DNA of 64,000 nucleotides from Roseobacter insulae (GTDB lineage: Bacteria; Pseudomonadota; Alphaproteobacteria; Rhodobacterales; Rhodobacteraceae): the NCBI RefSeq assembly GCF_019375555.1, contig NZ_JAHXDN010000004.1, positions 1 to 64,000 on the forward strand, given 5' to 3'. The translations under genes and the position numbers were made by a program. Shown here piece by piece: positions 1 to 9,036 of this stretch (positions are counted from its first letter, which is position 1; each line of letters opens with the position of its first letter). The notes beneath the pieces are model-generated. The model was not told the origin of the DNA, made no database searches, and saw nothing but the letters and a program-made list of their open reading frames with translations.

Positions 1-214
1 ACCAAAACCTGAACAGAGCTAACCTAAATTAGCGGACTCATCGGGGAGCAGGTCAGGTCTAGCAAACGCCTGTACCGGCTTGCGTAACCGGCAAAAGCTG
101 GCGCAATTGCAGTCAACGGCGTCTGCGAACCGCTGTACCGGCCGGATGCCAAAGCTCCAGCACTTCGTCAGTTACGATGGATAGGGGTTTAGTCCCCGTT
201 CCGCTGCGAAACGA

Positions 215-1540
215 TCAGCGCTCACCAAACGCCTTGTCGAGAGACCTTTGAACCGGTTTGGTCAAATAGTCCATCAGGCTGCGTTTATCGGTAACAATTT
301 CCGCGTTTGTGGCCATGCCGACCCGCAAGGGCCGCTGCCATGCACCCTCCCCGATCGTATCGCGGCCCAGCCCGACCACACCCCGGAAATAGGAACGCCC
401 GTCGACCGGATCGACAATGAAAGTTGGCGAAACGCTTTCGATCTCTCCCTCAAGTTCGCCGTAGCGCCGTGCATCATAGGTGGTCAGCTTGAGCGTGACG
501 GTATCGCCAACCTTGATGTGACCGATATCATCCGTGTTGATGCGGATTTCCGCAACCAGCCGGTCCGTCGTGTTGATGAGTTCAAACATCGTGACACCAG
601 CCTCGATGACCTCCCCCAGACGCGGGAAGGACACCGACTGAATAATGCCGTCGTCCGGCGCTCGCACCCGCAGATCCTGTCGCTGGTGCTCCAACGCACG
701 AAGCTGGACGCGAAGCGCATCGCGTTCCTGTTGCAGGGCGACAAGTTCAGTCAGCGTTTCTTCCTTCAGCGCGAGTTCGTTTTCCATGGGCACGGCCTGC
801 GCTTCGGCATAGTTGGCCCGCGTGGTTGCCAGTTGAATATCCGTGTCGATCAGGCGTCCGCGTAACTCGTCCAAGGTCTGCTGTTCGGCTTCGAACCGGG
901 CGCGCGTGACATTGCCTGATTTGAACAGGTCCGACAACCGCTCAACCGCGGCGATCCGTTGGGTCACACGGTCCTCCATCAACGCGCGGGCCGCTTCCAA
1001 TCTGTCGATGACATTGACCAAGTGAGACACCCGCTGGTCAGCGATTTTTTGTCGTGCCGTGTGCAAGGTGAGTTTCGTGAAGAGAAAATCAGAGGCTTCA
1101 CCCGACGACGCGTCGCTTACCTGCATTTCCCTTTCAGGGTCGTCCAGAAAATCCAAAATCCGGGAAAGGGTGTCGATCTTCTCCGACACGCTGAGCATGG
1201 CTTGCTGCGTGTTTTCCTCATCCCGTTGCAGTCTGGGCGACACAAGCGTGGCCAACACCTGATCTTTCAAAACGCGTTGACCCTCGCGTACGAGTACGGA
1301 ATCGACAACCCCGCCGCCGGGGCTTTCGATGCGGTGCGCGCGACCCGAAGGCACGATTTCTCCCTCCGCGCGCGCAAGTTCCGGGACGATGGTGACCGTC
1401 GCCAGGACGATCCCTCCCGCCAGAAACCCGGTGAGGGTTAGAATGATCATCGCGGCGATACGCGGTTGGCGACGCGTTTCGCGGGCGTTTTTACGTGCAA
1501 AAATGCCCATGTCACTGAACGGTGATTTGCGAGAGAACAT
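215..1540 (-). CDS. HlyD-family periplasmic adaptor of a type I secretion system
   Basis: Membrane fusion protein that would bridge the inner-membrane ABC exporter to an outer-membrane TolC-type channel. The 441-residue product has a short basic cytoplasmic N-terminus, one membrane segment at about residues 28-50, a lipoyl/barrel-sandwich half at about 66-103 (GGGVVDSVLVREGQRVLKDQ), a long heptad-rich coiled coil at about 105-290, then the returning lipoyl half (RAPDDGIIQSV) and a beta-barrel C-terminus. The length fits HlyD/PrtE/LapC proteins. The ATG at 1540 lies 1 base from the stop of the upstream ABC gene, so the genes are one minus-strand operon (5350 to 215). No TolC-like gene is present in the window. 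The substrate is probably the divergent gene at 5532. Confidence 0.9.
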   Translation of the reverse strand: MFSRKSPFSDMGIFARKNARETRRQPRIAAMIILTLTGFLAGGIVLATVTIVPELARAEGEIVPSGRAHRIESPGGGVVDSVLVREGQRVLKDQVLATLVSPRLQRDEENTQQAMLSVSEKIDTLSRILDFLDDPEREMQVSDASSGEASDFLFTKLTLHTARQKIADQRVSHLVNVIDRLEAARALMEDRVTQRIAAVERLSDLFKSGNVTRARFEAEQQTLDELRGRLIDTDIQLATTRANYAEAQAVPMENELALKEETLTELVALQQERDALRVQLRALEHQRQDLRVRAPDDGIIQSVSFPRLGEVIEAGVTMFELINTTDRLVAEIRINTDDIGHIKVGDTVTLKLTTYDARRYGELEGEIESVSPTFIVDPVDGRSYFRGVVGLGRDTIGEGAWQRPLRVGMATNAEIVTDKRSLMDYLTKPVQRSLDKAFGER

Positions 1541-1541
1541 G

Positions 1542-3635
1542 TTAGCTTTCCTTGCCTGCTGCGATGAGCGCTTCCATTTTTTTCCGCCCGTTTTTCCCGG
1601 TATCGTTTGAGACGACCCGTCCGCTCGCCATGAAAATGCAGCGATCGGCGAGTTGGATGTGAGCGGGGTCGTCGGAAATCATGATGATCGTGTGATGACC
1701 TTTCAGCGAGGCAAGATGATCTGTAACGGCTGCTTTTCGCATGTAATCCAAACCGGTGTTTGGCTCATTCAGCAGATAGACCGAGGCCGGGCGCGCGAAG
1801 CAACGTGCCAGGGCGAGCGCGTTTGAGGTGGCGCGTGGCAAGGTCTGCCGATACGCCTCGGACAAGCGTGTGTTCAACCCGTCGGGAAATTTGGCGACCT
1901 CATCCGCCAGCCCAACGGCACTCATTGCGCTTTCGATATCTTCGACGCGCGCGGTAGGGGAAGCCAGCCGGAAGTTCTGCAGCAACGTGCCATAGAAGAT
2001 TTCCGGGTTCTTCTGCGCATAGCTGAACGACTGCCTCAGATCGTCTGTCGGTATCTGCCGCAAATCCATCCCATCCAGTTGCACCGACCCGATTGTCGGT
2101 TTGAACAGGCCGATGATCAGCCCAAGGAGCGTGGTCTTCCCGCTCCCGTTATTGCCGGCGATAACGACAAATTCCCCGGCCCGGATCTCCAGTGAAACCT
2201 GCGAGATTGCCGGGTCCGTCGCGCCGGGGAAGCGATGTGTCACGCCCGTGAAGGCGATATGCCCCTCAAAAGACTTCTGATGTGTCGACGCCGCACCCCG
2301 CACCATCTCCTGCGGCAAGGCAAGCACCCGGTCAACCTGTTGTTTGCTCTTCAAAAAGCCGGCAACCTGCGGCGCGTTGGCGTATAATGACTGCAAGGGT
2401 GTGAGCACTTTCCACACCAGTGACATCACGGCAATCAGGGCGCCGAACGTCATGGTGCCGTTGATGGCCGACAGGGTGCTCAGCACGATGGCGCCAACGC
2501 CCGCAATCGTCATCAGGCTTTGCGCAAAGGCCTGACAGATCAATTGAAACCGTCGGGCCTTGCGAGAGGCTTCCGCCGATTCCCAGGCCAGCGACGCATG
2601 TCTTTCCCGCCAGACGTCACCAAGGCCCAGACGGTGAATGCTGCGCTGTTGGCTCACCGTCTCGAACATGTAGCTTTGTTGTCTTGCCTTCACCTGAGAG
2701 ACGGTTGCATTGAGCGATTGCTGCACCGGCAGCGTCATCCATATCGCCAGCACGAAGACCACGCTCAGCCCGACAATGAGAAAGCCGACCGGCGGTGCCA
2801 GCGCAAAGAGCAAGGCAAGGAAGATCAGCACGAACGGCAGATCCAGCAGCGTTGTCAGAACTTGGCCAGAGAATATATCACGCAGGCCTTCGAACTGCTT
2901 GAAGCGCGAAATCTGCTGCTCAACTTCGGATTTCTGAACCTGCTCAAGCGGCAAAGACATCAGTTTTCGGAAAAGTGCGAGCCCAAGGCGATGTTCGACC
3001 ACGCGCCCAACGTAGGCAACGGTGCTGGAGCGCGCGAAGCGAAAACCCGCATCCGCCGCGAGAACCAATGCCGCAGCGAGACACAGTGACACAACAAGGT
3101 CTACCGAACCGGTGGGGATCACCCGGTCGTAGATGACCATTACCAGAAGAGGTGTCGCCAGACCCATGAGATTTGTCATCAGCGATGCAACCAGAAGCCA
3201 GGGTAAGACACCGCGGAACCCGCGGGTGATACTGCGGAAACTTTCGTAAGTTGCCTGCTCATCCTTTGGGCCGAAACGCTCCAGCTTGACAAGCGTGCCA
3301 CGCTCCCTCGTCGGCTCTTGCCATGCTGGGGTCTGATCGGTGGTATCGCACACCAGGATCTGGCTGTCCTTACAATCCAGTATAGCGCGGATCGGGCCGG
3401 ACGGGCTGACAAACAGGGAGGGGCAATCTGACTTTTCCACATCACTGAGGCGCGCCTCGGCAACCGAAAGGGGCACCCCAAGATTGTTGAGGGTCGTAAT
3501 CAGATCGTCCGCATTCAGTTCCTGCACCAGATGTGGTGCGGCTTCGGACAGCCTGCGGTGACTGCTGTGCCAGCCGGCCGCCAGCATAAGCTTTTCCAAC
3601 ACGGCCAGACCGGGATTGATCGCAAGCTGCATCAT
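1542..3635 (-). CDS. type I secretion ABC half-transporter with partly degenerate ATPase domain
   Basis: A 697-residue LapB/HlyB-like half-exporter. It has an N-terminal C39-like domain (about 1-120) with no obvious catalytic Cys, a six-helix membrane domain (about 140-440) and a C-terminal nucleotide-binding domain. Walker A is intact (GNNGSGKTT, near residue 493) and the Q-loop is present (YAQKNPEIFYGT). The LSGGQ signature is replaced by LPRAT (near 599), the Walker B aspartate by Asn (YLLNEP, Asn623, with the catalytic Glu kept), and the switch His by Asp (ISDDPAH). The start overlaps the stop of the upstream half-transporter as ATGA. The pair presumably forms a heterodimer. ATP binding looks possible; normal hydrolysis is doubtful. 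Confidence 0.88.
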   Translation of the reverse strand: MMQLAINPGLAVLEKLMLAAGWHSSHRRLSEAAPHLVQELNADDLITTLNNLGVPLSVAEARLSDVEKSDCPSLFVSPSGPIRAILDCKDSQILVCDTTDQTPAWQEPTRERGTLVKLERFGPKDEQATYESFRSITRGFRGVLPWLLVASLMTNLMGLATPLLVMVIYDRVIPTGSVDLVVSLCLAAALVLAADAGFRFARSSTVAYVGRVVEHRLGLALFRKLMSLPLEQVQKSEVEQQISRFKQFEGLRDIFSGQVLTTLLDLPFVLIFLALLFALAPPVGFLIVGLSVVFVLAIWMTLPVQQSLNATVSQVKARQQSYMFETVSQQRSIHRLGLGDVWRERHASLAWESAEASRKARRFQLICQAFAQSLMTIAGVGAIVLSTLSAINGTMTFGALIAVMSLVWKVLTPLQSLYANAPQVAGFLKSKQQVDRVLALPQEMVRGAASTHQKSFEGHIAFTGVTHRFPGATDPAISQVSLEIRAGEFVVIAGNNGSGKTTLLGLIIGLFKPTIGSVQLDGMDLRQIPTDDLRQSFSYAQKNPEIFYGTLLQNFRLASPTARVEDIESAMSAVGLADEVAKFPDGLNTRLSEAYRQTLPRATSNALALARCFARPASVYLLNEPNTGLDYMRKAAVTDHLASLKGHHTIIMISDDPAHIQLADRCIFMASGRVVSNDTGKNGRKKMEALIAAGKES

Positions 3636-5350
3636 GCTATGCGCAGCGTCGTCGCGGCAGTTTGCACGGCGTCGCCCCCTTCTGCGATATCATCGCCCCA
3701 GATCTGCGCATTGCCTGCCATATCGCCGACCAGAAGGACGGATTGATCGGCAAGATCCAACAGTTGGTCGCGTGGGGTTGCCATCACGATTGTTGTATGG
3801 CCCTTCAATTCTTGCAGGCAGGCCGCAAACCGCGATACCGATCGCTCATCGAGAGCAGAGGTGGCGCTGCTGATAAGGAGCAACCGGGGCTGCATCGCAA
3901 GCGCCCGCACCAGCGAGATCGCCTGGCTCATGGCAAAGCCGTTCTGGAGATGGCTGTTCTGGCCGATCGGCGTGCTATAGCCCAGTGGCATTCTGTGCAC
4001 GATTTTTTCCAAGCCGATCTTACGGGAATAGGCCAGGGCACGCTCCACCGCATCGGCATCGCCAAAGCAGGAGATATTCTCGAGGATTGTCCCTGAAAAG
4101 ATCGCGGGAGACTGGTCGACATATACGATGCCGCCCATGCCCCGTGTCGCCGAAAAGGCGCTGATAGGCTTTCCGTCCAGCAGCACGCTGCCCGAGGTTG
4201 GAACGGCTTCGGCAAGGATCAGCCTCAGGAGGGCCAATTTGCTCGCATCTTCGTCACCAACAACAGACAGCACGGTGCCCGCAGGCACATCGAATGAGAC
4301 ATTGGAAAACAGGTTATCGGTTTCGTTGTCCCGTGCCACCGTAACATCGCGAAACGTGAGATGGCCTTCGATATCCGTCTCGAACCTCGCCCCGGCCGGG
4401 CGCTGGCGAAGTGCGGCAACTTCATCGATTTTCTTGTTGGCAGCGTCGACATTTTCCGCCTGTACCCAGTGGCTGAGCATCTTCAGCAGTGGCTGGACGG
4501 TGCGCCCGTTCAGCAGCATACAGGCCGCCAGCTCCGCCATCCCGATCTGACCGATGATGATCAGGTATCCGCCGAAAAGACCCATCGCAGCAACCGCGGC
4601 TTGGGAAAAAAGAGCGCCAAAGGATTGCGAAATCCCGGAGAACTGAATGAGCTTGTGGCTGATATTGACCGACTGGTCCTGCAGCAGTTCATATCTCCTG
4701 AGCAGTTGCGGCTCCATCGTCTGCGCCTTCACGGTAACGATCTGGGACAGGCATTCGATCAGGAAAGAGTAGCGGCGTCCGTCGAGCGTTTTCCGGCTTT
4801 CGAAAATCGGACCTTGAGCGCGTTGAAGAACGATTTTGAACAGGAACAACAGCGCAAGGCTCACCAAGGGAATTGCAACCAACCAGCCGCCGATCAGACC
4901 GATCATCAGGATAAAGATCGCGGTGAATGGCAGGTCAATCGCCAGCAGGCGACCCTGCCCGGCGTAGTAATCACGCAATTGCGACACAGCGCTCAGGCGT
5001 TCGAAATGGGTGCCAGTGGTGCTGCGGCAATAGTCTTCGGGGTCCGCCCCAAGCGTTCGATCCAGAAAGCGGCTTCCAAGATTCAGTTCGAATTTCTGGC
5101 CCTGATACCCAAGATACACAATCCGCGCCCATTTCAGAGAAAAATCCAGCACGGTCGTGGCGCAAAGCCCGATGAACAGAATGGTCAGCGTCGAATAGGA
5201 TTCAAAGGGAATGACACGATCGAAAACCTGCAGAACAACAAGCGGTAATGCCAAGCCAAGCAAGTTGATTGCCAGAGTTGCAATCACGACAGGCCAGCCG
5301 ATCCTGGGTGGCGCAATCAGCGCATGATCTGATCTCTTGCGACCCGGCAT
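3632..5350 (-). CDS. ABC half-transporter with degenerate ATPase domain, partner of the type I exporter
   Basis: A 572-residue protein with a six-helix ABC exporter membrane domain (about 15-310, helices such as VIATLAINLLGLALPLVV) and a C-terminal domain that aligns with ABC ATPases but has lost almost every catalytic motif. Walker A reads GDEDASKLAL. The signature position reads NGFAM (near 470). Walker B reads LLLISSATSALDE, so the Asp-Glu pair is Ser-Ser (494-495). The H-loop His is Pro (MATPRDQ). The Q-loop Gln survives (YVDQSPAIFSGT). It is the first gene of the minus-strand secretion operon and is translationally coupled to the 697-residue half. The fold and reading frame are intact, so this is a retained non-canonical subunit and not a pseudogene. 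Confidence 0.85.
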   Translation of the reverse strand: MPGRKRSDHALIAPPRIGWPVVIATLAINLLGLALPLVVLQVFDRVIPFESYSTLTILFIGLCATTVLDFSLKWARIVYLGYQGQKFELNLGSRFLDRTLGADPEDYCRSTTGTHFERLSAVSQLRDYYAGQGRLLAIDLPFTAIFILMIGLIGGWLVAIPLVSLALLFLFKIVLQRAQGPIFESRKTLDGRRYSFLIECLSQIVTVKAQTMEPQLLRRYELLQDQSVNISHKLIQFSGISQSFGALFSQAAVAAMGLFGGYLIIIGQIGMAELAACMLLNGRTVQPLLKMLSHWVQAENVDAANKKIDEVAALRQRPAGARFETDIEGHLTFRDVTVARDNETDNLFSNVSFDVPAGTVLSVVGDEDASKLALLRLILAEAVPTSGSVLLDGKPISAFSATRGMGGIVYVDQSPAIFSGTILENISCFGDADAVERALAYSRKIGLEKIVHRMPLGYSTPIGQNSHLQNGFAMSQAISLVRALAMQPRLLLISSATSALDERSVSRFAACLQELKGHTTIVMATPRDQLLDLADQSVLLVGDMAGNAQIWGDDIAEGGDAVQTAATTLRIA

Positions 5351-5531
5351 TCAGGACAGGACTCCCGTCATTTTCCCAACCTCTCTCTTGCGGGATCACC
5401 CCTTACGATTTCGTTTAGCCATCTACATTGATGCAAACAATTTCAGTAAAATCAGCTTGTTAAACAGGAACTCCTTAAGTCCGCATTAAACTTGCACGGC
5501 AATGAAGGGTCAGTTGCTCAGGAGCCCGCAT
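5351..5531. promoter_or_regulatory. divergent promoter region of the type I secretion locus
   Basis: About 180 bases separating the exporter operon from its presumed substrate gene. The stretch 5405-5490 is clearly more AT-rich than the flanking genes, as expected for promoters in a high-GC genome. I cannot assign a -35/-10 pair with confidence. The plus-strand ribosome binding site AGGAG at 5520-5524 lies 7 bases before the ATG at 5532, and that decides the start of the substrate gene. Confidence 0.4.
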
Positions 5532-8396
5532 ATGTCAGATCAGGACAAGCAAGATGTTGAAGAACAGATTTTCTTCGAAGAGGAGAATACGTCTTCTCTG
5601 AAGGAGAAAATCGCGATCCAAAGCGCCAAGGGCGGTGAGATCGCGCAAGAGGATACATCCCGCAACGCGTTGCACACCGGCGAGCGGCCAGACGCGGATC
5701 CTGAGCGCCAGCTTCAGGATGACGAGGGCGGCAGTGATAGCCCTGATGCACTCTCCGGGTCGCTGCAGGCCAGCGCGCTTTCGGCATCTGCGGCGGATGA
5801 CACCGACAGCACATCACCGGATGTGACCCTCGACCAATCCGCGGGTCTGGACACAAACGACGATGCCTCCTTGGGGTTGCAACCGGCCCCGATGGCCCGC
5901 CTCAGAAGAACCGCAGGGTCCAATGATCAACAGGAGGTCCTGCGCGCCCCTGACGCGGGATCGACCGCCAGTATCACAGAGAGCGACGGACCCTTTGCAC
6001 CGGCCAGCCCGACATCGCAACCCGGGGCGATCGCAGGTACCGGGACGGATGCCGATGACCCCGAAACACCGAACCGCGCGCCGGACGCAATCATCCTCGA
6101 CCGGATGGAAGTCGCGGAGAACCAGGAAGGCGCCGTGGTCGGCAAGCTCAGTATTGCTGACGCGGATACGGCCGATAGTCACGATATCACGCTATCAGAT
6201 GATCGCTTCGAAGTGGTCGATGGAGAGCTCCGCCTGAAGCCGGGCGTCACCCTGGATCACGAAGCCGAAAGTGCGATTTCCCTGAACGTCACCGCGACAG
6301 ACAGTGGCGGCGCACAATACACGCAAAGCTTCGATATTACTGTGGCCGATGTAAATGAAGCCCCCACAGAGCTGGCGCTTGAAGGCGGGTTTATTGCCAG
6401 CAACACCGCAGGCGCGGTTGTTGGCCGCGTGACCCTGACCGATCCGGATGCCGGGGATACCCATCAGTACTCCGTGTCGGACGACAGGTTCGAAGTTGCG
6501 GATGGCGTTTTGAAACTTCGCGACGATGCGGTCGTTTCAGATGCCGAACTGGGCGTGCTCAACGTTCAGGTGACGGCGACGGATCAGGGCGGCGCCTTGA
6601 TATCGGAGACGTTTGCGTTCGAGGCCGTCGATGCCGCTGATGTCGCCCTGTCATCCGGTTTCCACGCAAGCTATTTTGATGTCGACCATTCGCTGAGCCG
6701 GCTGGACCAGATCGACTGGTCAAGCGATCCGACGCATGAAGAGGTGGTCAGCGAGATCAACTACAAAAACGGGCGCGCCTCGTTCTGGGAGGGCGGCGCA
6801 ACTGATACCTTTGGCGCGAAGATCACCGGCAACATTGACGTTGAAGAGGGCGGAAGCTTCGACTTCTTCCTGGGCGGCGACGACGGCGCAATGCTGTTCG
6901 TCAACGGCGTGGAGGTCATTGAGAATGATGGCTTGCACGCGTATCACACGCGCTCCGGTCAGATCGAACTGGAGCCGGGAACCCACACGATTGAGGTGCG
7001 CTATTTTGAGAACTATGGCCATGCGGGCCTTAAGCTTGAGTGGGACGGTCCGGGCACAGATGGTCGTGAATTGGTTACGTCACCCGGTGTGGATGATCTG
7101 CAGACCGTAAACGGCATCCCGCTGACGCTCGAGCTGGATTTGAACGCACCCGGGACTGGTGCTGCCCATCAGGTCACGCAGTTCATCGAGGGTCTGCCGG
7201 AAGGAACTGTCGTCAGCGCCGGTGACATGACGGCGGAAGCGGGCGCGGATGGCGCGGTCGAGATCTCCAGTTGGGATACAGCCCTGCTGTCGATCCAGAC
7301 ACCCTTGGGTTTCATCGGCGACGTCTCCGCCCAAATCGTCACGACAACGGCTTTCGACGACGGCGGCGCGGTGTCCACGACCAATGATCTGGAATTTTCG
7401 GTCAGCCAGGCGGACCTGCCACCCCACTCCGCGCAAATGCAAACGGGGTTTCACGCGAGCTATTTCGACGTCAACCACTCGTTGCGCCAGCTCGATCAGA
7501 TCGATTGGTCAAGTGAGCCAACCCATGAAGAGGTGGTCAGCGAGATCAACTACAAAAACGGGCGCGGTTCGTTCTGGGAAGACGGGTCGGCCGATACCTT
7601 TGGCGCCAAGATCACCGGCAACATCGAAGTTGAGGAAGGCGGAAGCTTCGACTTCTTCCTGGGCGGCGACGACGGCGCGATGCTGTTCGTCAACGGCGTG
7701 GAGGTCATTGAGAATGATGGCTTACACGCGTATCACACCCGTTCCGGCGAGATCGAACTGGAGCCGGGAACCCACACGATTGAAGTCCGTTACTTCGAGA
7801 ACTTTGGCCATGCAGGGCTCAAGCTGGAATGGGATGGTCCGGGTACCGATGGTCGCGAACTGGTGGTGGCCAGCGACGATCTCAGTGTAGCGGAAAACGG
7901 CGTTATTCCCGTCAACATTGGTGGAGGAGAGCTGTCAGACCAGGCGAGCGTTCAGATTTCCGGACTGCCGGAAGATACGATCCTGATGAGCGAAGACAAT
8001 GTCTTGGTGGCTGATGGCAACGATGTGGATCTGACCGGTTGGGACCTCACGCTCCTCGAAATCGCGCCACCGCCCGGCTTTGAAGGGACGATCAGCGGAG
8101 AAATCACGACAACCGACGTCGCCTTTAACGGGCAGGAACAGACCAGCTCGGACTCGTTCTCGATCAACGTGGGCGAGGTGAGCACCAGCGATGAAGCACA
8201 ATCAGACCAGCATTCGGCGCAACTCATGACCGCCGACGACGAGGATACGGGGTCAGGCGACTGGGTGGCGGCCTCAGAAAGCGAACCGCGAGACGACGAC
8301 AGCAGCGAAGATGTGATGAATGAGGATGTCGAACACCAGGGTTCGGAAGCGCAAGGCTACGAGGTGACGGAAACCTACGAGCGGCAGGACTGGTAA
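5532..8396 (+). CDS. large acidic secreted protein with cadherin-like and two PA14 domains (probable type I secretion substrate)
   Basis: A 954-residue, strongly acidic protein without a signal peptide. Residues 1-180 are hydrophilic and low complexity. Two cadherin-like repeats follow (about 181-275 and 275-372; motifs DADTADSHDITLSDDRFEV, DPDAGDTHQYSVSDDRFEV and NEAPTEL). Two PA14 domains (about 376-515 and 639-778) are nearly identical to each other and separated by a beta-rich linker. The C-terminus is an acidic tail. PA14 and cadherin modules usually bind carbohydrate or Ca2+ at the surface, so an adhesin is likely. No GGxGxDxxx RTX nonapeptides are visible, which is unusual for a type I substrate; the call rests on the divergent exporter. 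An ATG at 5502 is possible, but only 5532 has a good ribosome binding site. Confidence 0.8.
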   Translation: MSDQDKQDVEEQIFFEEENTSSLKEKIAIQSAKGGEIAQEDTSRNALHTGERPDADPERQLQDDEGGSDSPDALSGSLQASALSASAADDTDSTSPDVTLDQSAGLDTNDDASLGLQPAPMARLRRTAGSNDQQEVLRAPDAGSTASITESDGPFAPASPTSQPGAIAGTGTDADDPETPNRAPDAIILDRMEVAENQEGAVVGKLSIADADTADSHDITLSDDRFEVVDGELRLKPGVTLDHEAESAISLNVTATDSGGAQYTQSFDITVADVNEAPTELALEGGFIASNTAGAVVGRVTLTDPDAGDTHQYSVSDDRFEVADGVLKLRDDAVVSDAELGVLNVQVTATDQGGALISETFAFEAVDAADVALSSGFHASYFDVDHSLSRLDQIDWSSDPTHEEVVSEINYKNGRASFWEGGATDTFGAKITGNIDVEEGGSFDFFLGGDDGAMLFVNGVEVIENDGLHAYHTRSGQIELEPGTHTIEVRYFENYGHAGLKLEWDGPGTDGRELVTSPGVDDLQTVNGIPLTLELDLNAPGTGAAHQVTQFIEGLPEGTVVSAGDMTAEAGADGAVEISSWDTALLSIQTPLGFIGDVSAQIVTTTAFDDGGAVSTTNDLEFSVSQADLPPHSAQMQTGFHASYFDVNHSLRQLDQIDWSSEPTHEEVVSEINYKNGRGSFWEDGSADTFGAKITGNIEVEEGGSFDFFLGGDDGAMLFVNGVEVIENDGLHAYHTRSGEIELEPGTHTIEVRYFENFGHAGLKLEWDGPGTDGRELVVASDDLSVAENGVIPVNIGGGELSDQASVQISGLPEDTILMSEDNVLVADGNDVDLTGWDLTLLEIAPPPGFEGTISGEITTTDVAFNGQEQTSSDSFSINVGEVSTSDEAQSDQHSAQLMTADDEDTGSGDWVAASESEPRDDDSSEDVMNEDVEHQGSEAQGYEVTETYERQDW
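6657..7076 (+). repeat. PA14 module, copy 1 of an in-gene direct repeat
   Basis: First of two in-frame copies of a 140-codon unit offset by 789 bases (263 codons). The encoded stretch from GFHASYFDV to GPGTDGRELV matches the second copy at most positions, and long blocks are identical at the DNA level, for example from 6735 onward (catgaagaggtggtcagcga). This indicates recent duplication or gene conversion. Confidence 0.85.
7446..7865 (+). repeat. PA14 module, copy 2 of an in-gene direct repeat
   Basis: Second copy of the PA14 unit, exactly 789 bases downstream of copy 1. It differs mainly by conservative changes (VDHSLSRLD versus VNHSLRQLD; ASFWEGG versus GSFWEDG). The same beta-rich linker type follows each copy, so the duplicated unit may be PA14 plus linker. 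Confidence 0.85.
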
Positions 8397-9036
8397 GCCG
8401 CGGTCGCACGAGGTGGTCGCCCCGACACCGACTGCCGGCTGTCCTCTATGCCTGCAATAGCCACTTGGGATATGAGCTGTCGGGATAAGCGTCGCGACCC
8501 GGACAACGCGGTTCGCCTCCAACATCCTGCACCTCCAGAATGCCGCAATCCTGCAGGCCGCATGTGTCCCGGCAACGATCTGACCCAACCAGACAATCGC
8601 CGCCGCACCGCAGCCACGTGCACTGAAGTGCGCCCCGCGCGCTGATCAAGCCGACTTCTGCGCGGCTGCAGGGGAGTAGTCGGCATCAAGACTGCCCAAG
8701 CTGAATGCCGGGGGGCAAAAGGGATCACTACGTCATTGACGGCATTGCCGGGCCCGCCCCAAAACGAGGCGTCCGAGCGGACGGCAGGACGGGGATACAG
8801 ATACTCGGCAGGCTAAATAACCGCCTGCCCCGGCGATTTCTCAAATACTTTGACGGTGGAACCAACCACACGGCATCGCGTCAGCGACGCTTGCCGCCGT
8901 CCCCCCCGAAAGAGAATGGCGCGCTTGGCGTGCATCCTTCGGGGTTGACCCGAAAATCATCACGTACGGGACCGTTTCCATCCCGGACGCATCGGGAGTC
9001 ACCATGTGCAGACCCGGCCATCGCACAAAGCGCTGC
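8397..9036. other. intergenic region between convergent genes, no gene recognised
   Basis: About 640 bases between the 3' ends of the secreted-protein gene and the aminotransferase gene. Open frames here are short, low in recognisable motifs and run into the aminotransferase gene antisense. A 7-bp inverted repeat (GGCAGGC at 8807-8813, GCCTGCC at 8823-8829) could be part of a terminator but has no T-run. I see no RNA gene or mobile element. Confidence 0.5.

Noticed and set aside
6657-7865. The PA14 repeats as a possible assembly artefact
   Set aside because: The copies differ by scattered synonymous and conservative changes, so they are genuine separate sequences.
8807-8829. Inverted repeat GGCAGGC/GCCTGCC as a terminator
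   Set aside because: Short stem, 9-base loop and no T-run; position between convergent genes is suggestive but not enough.
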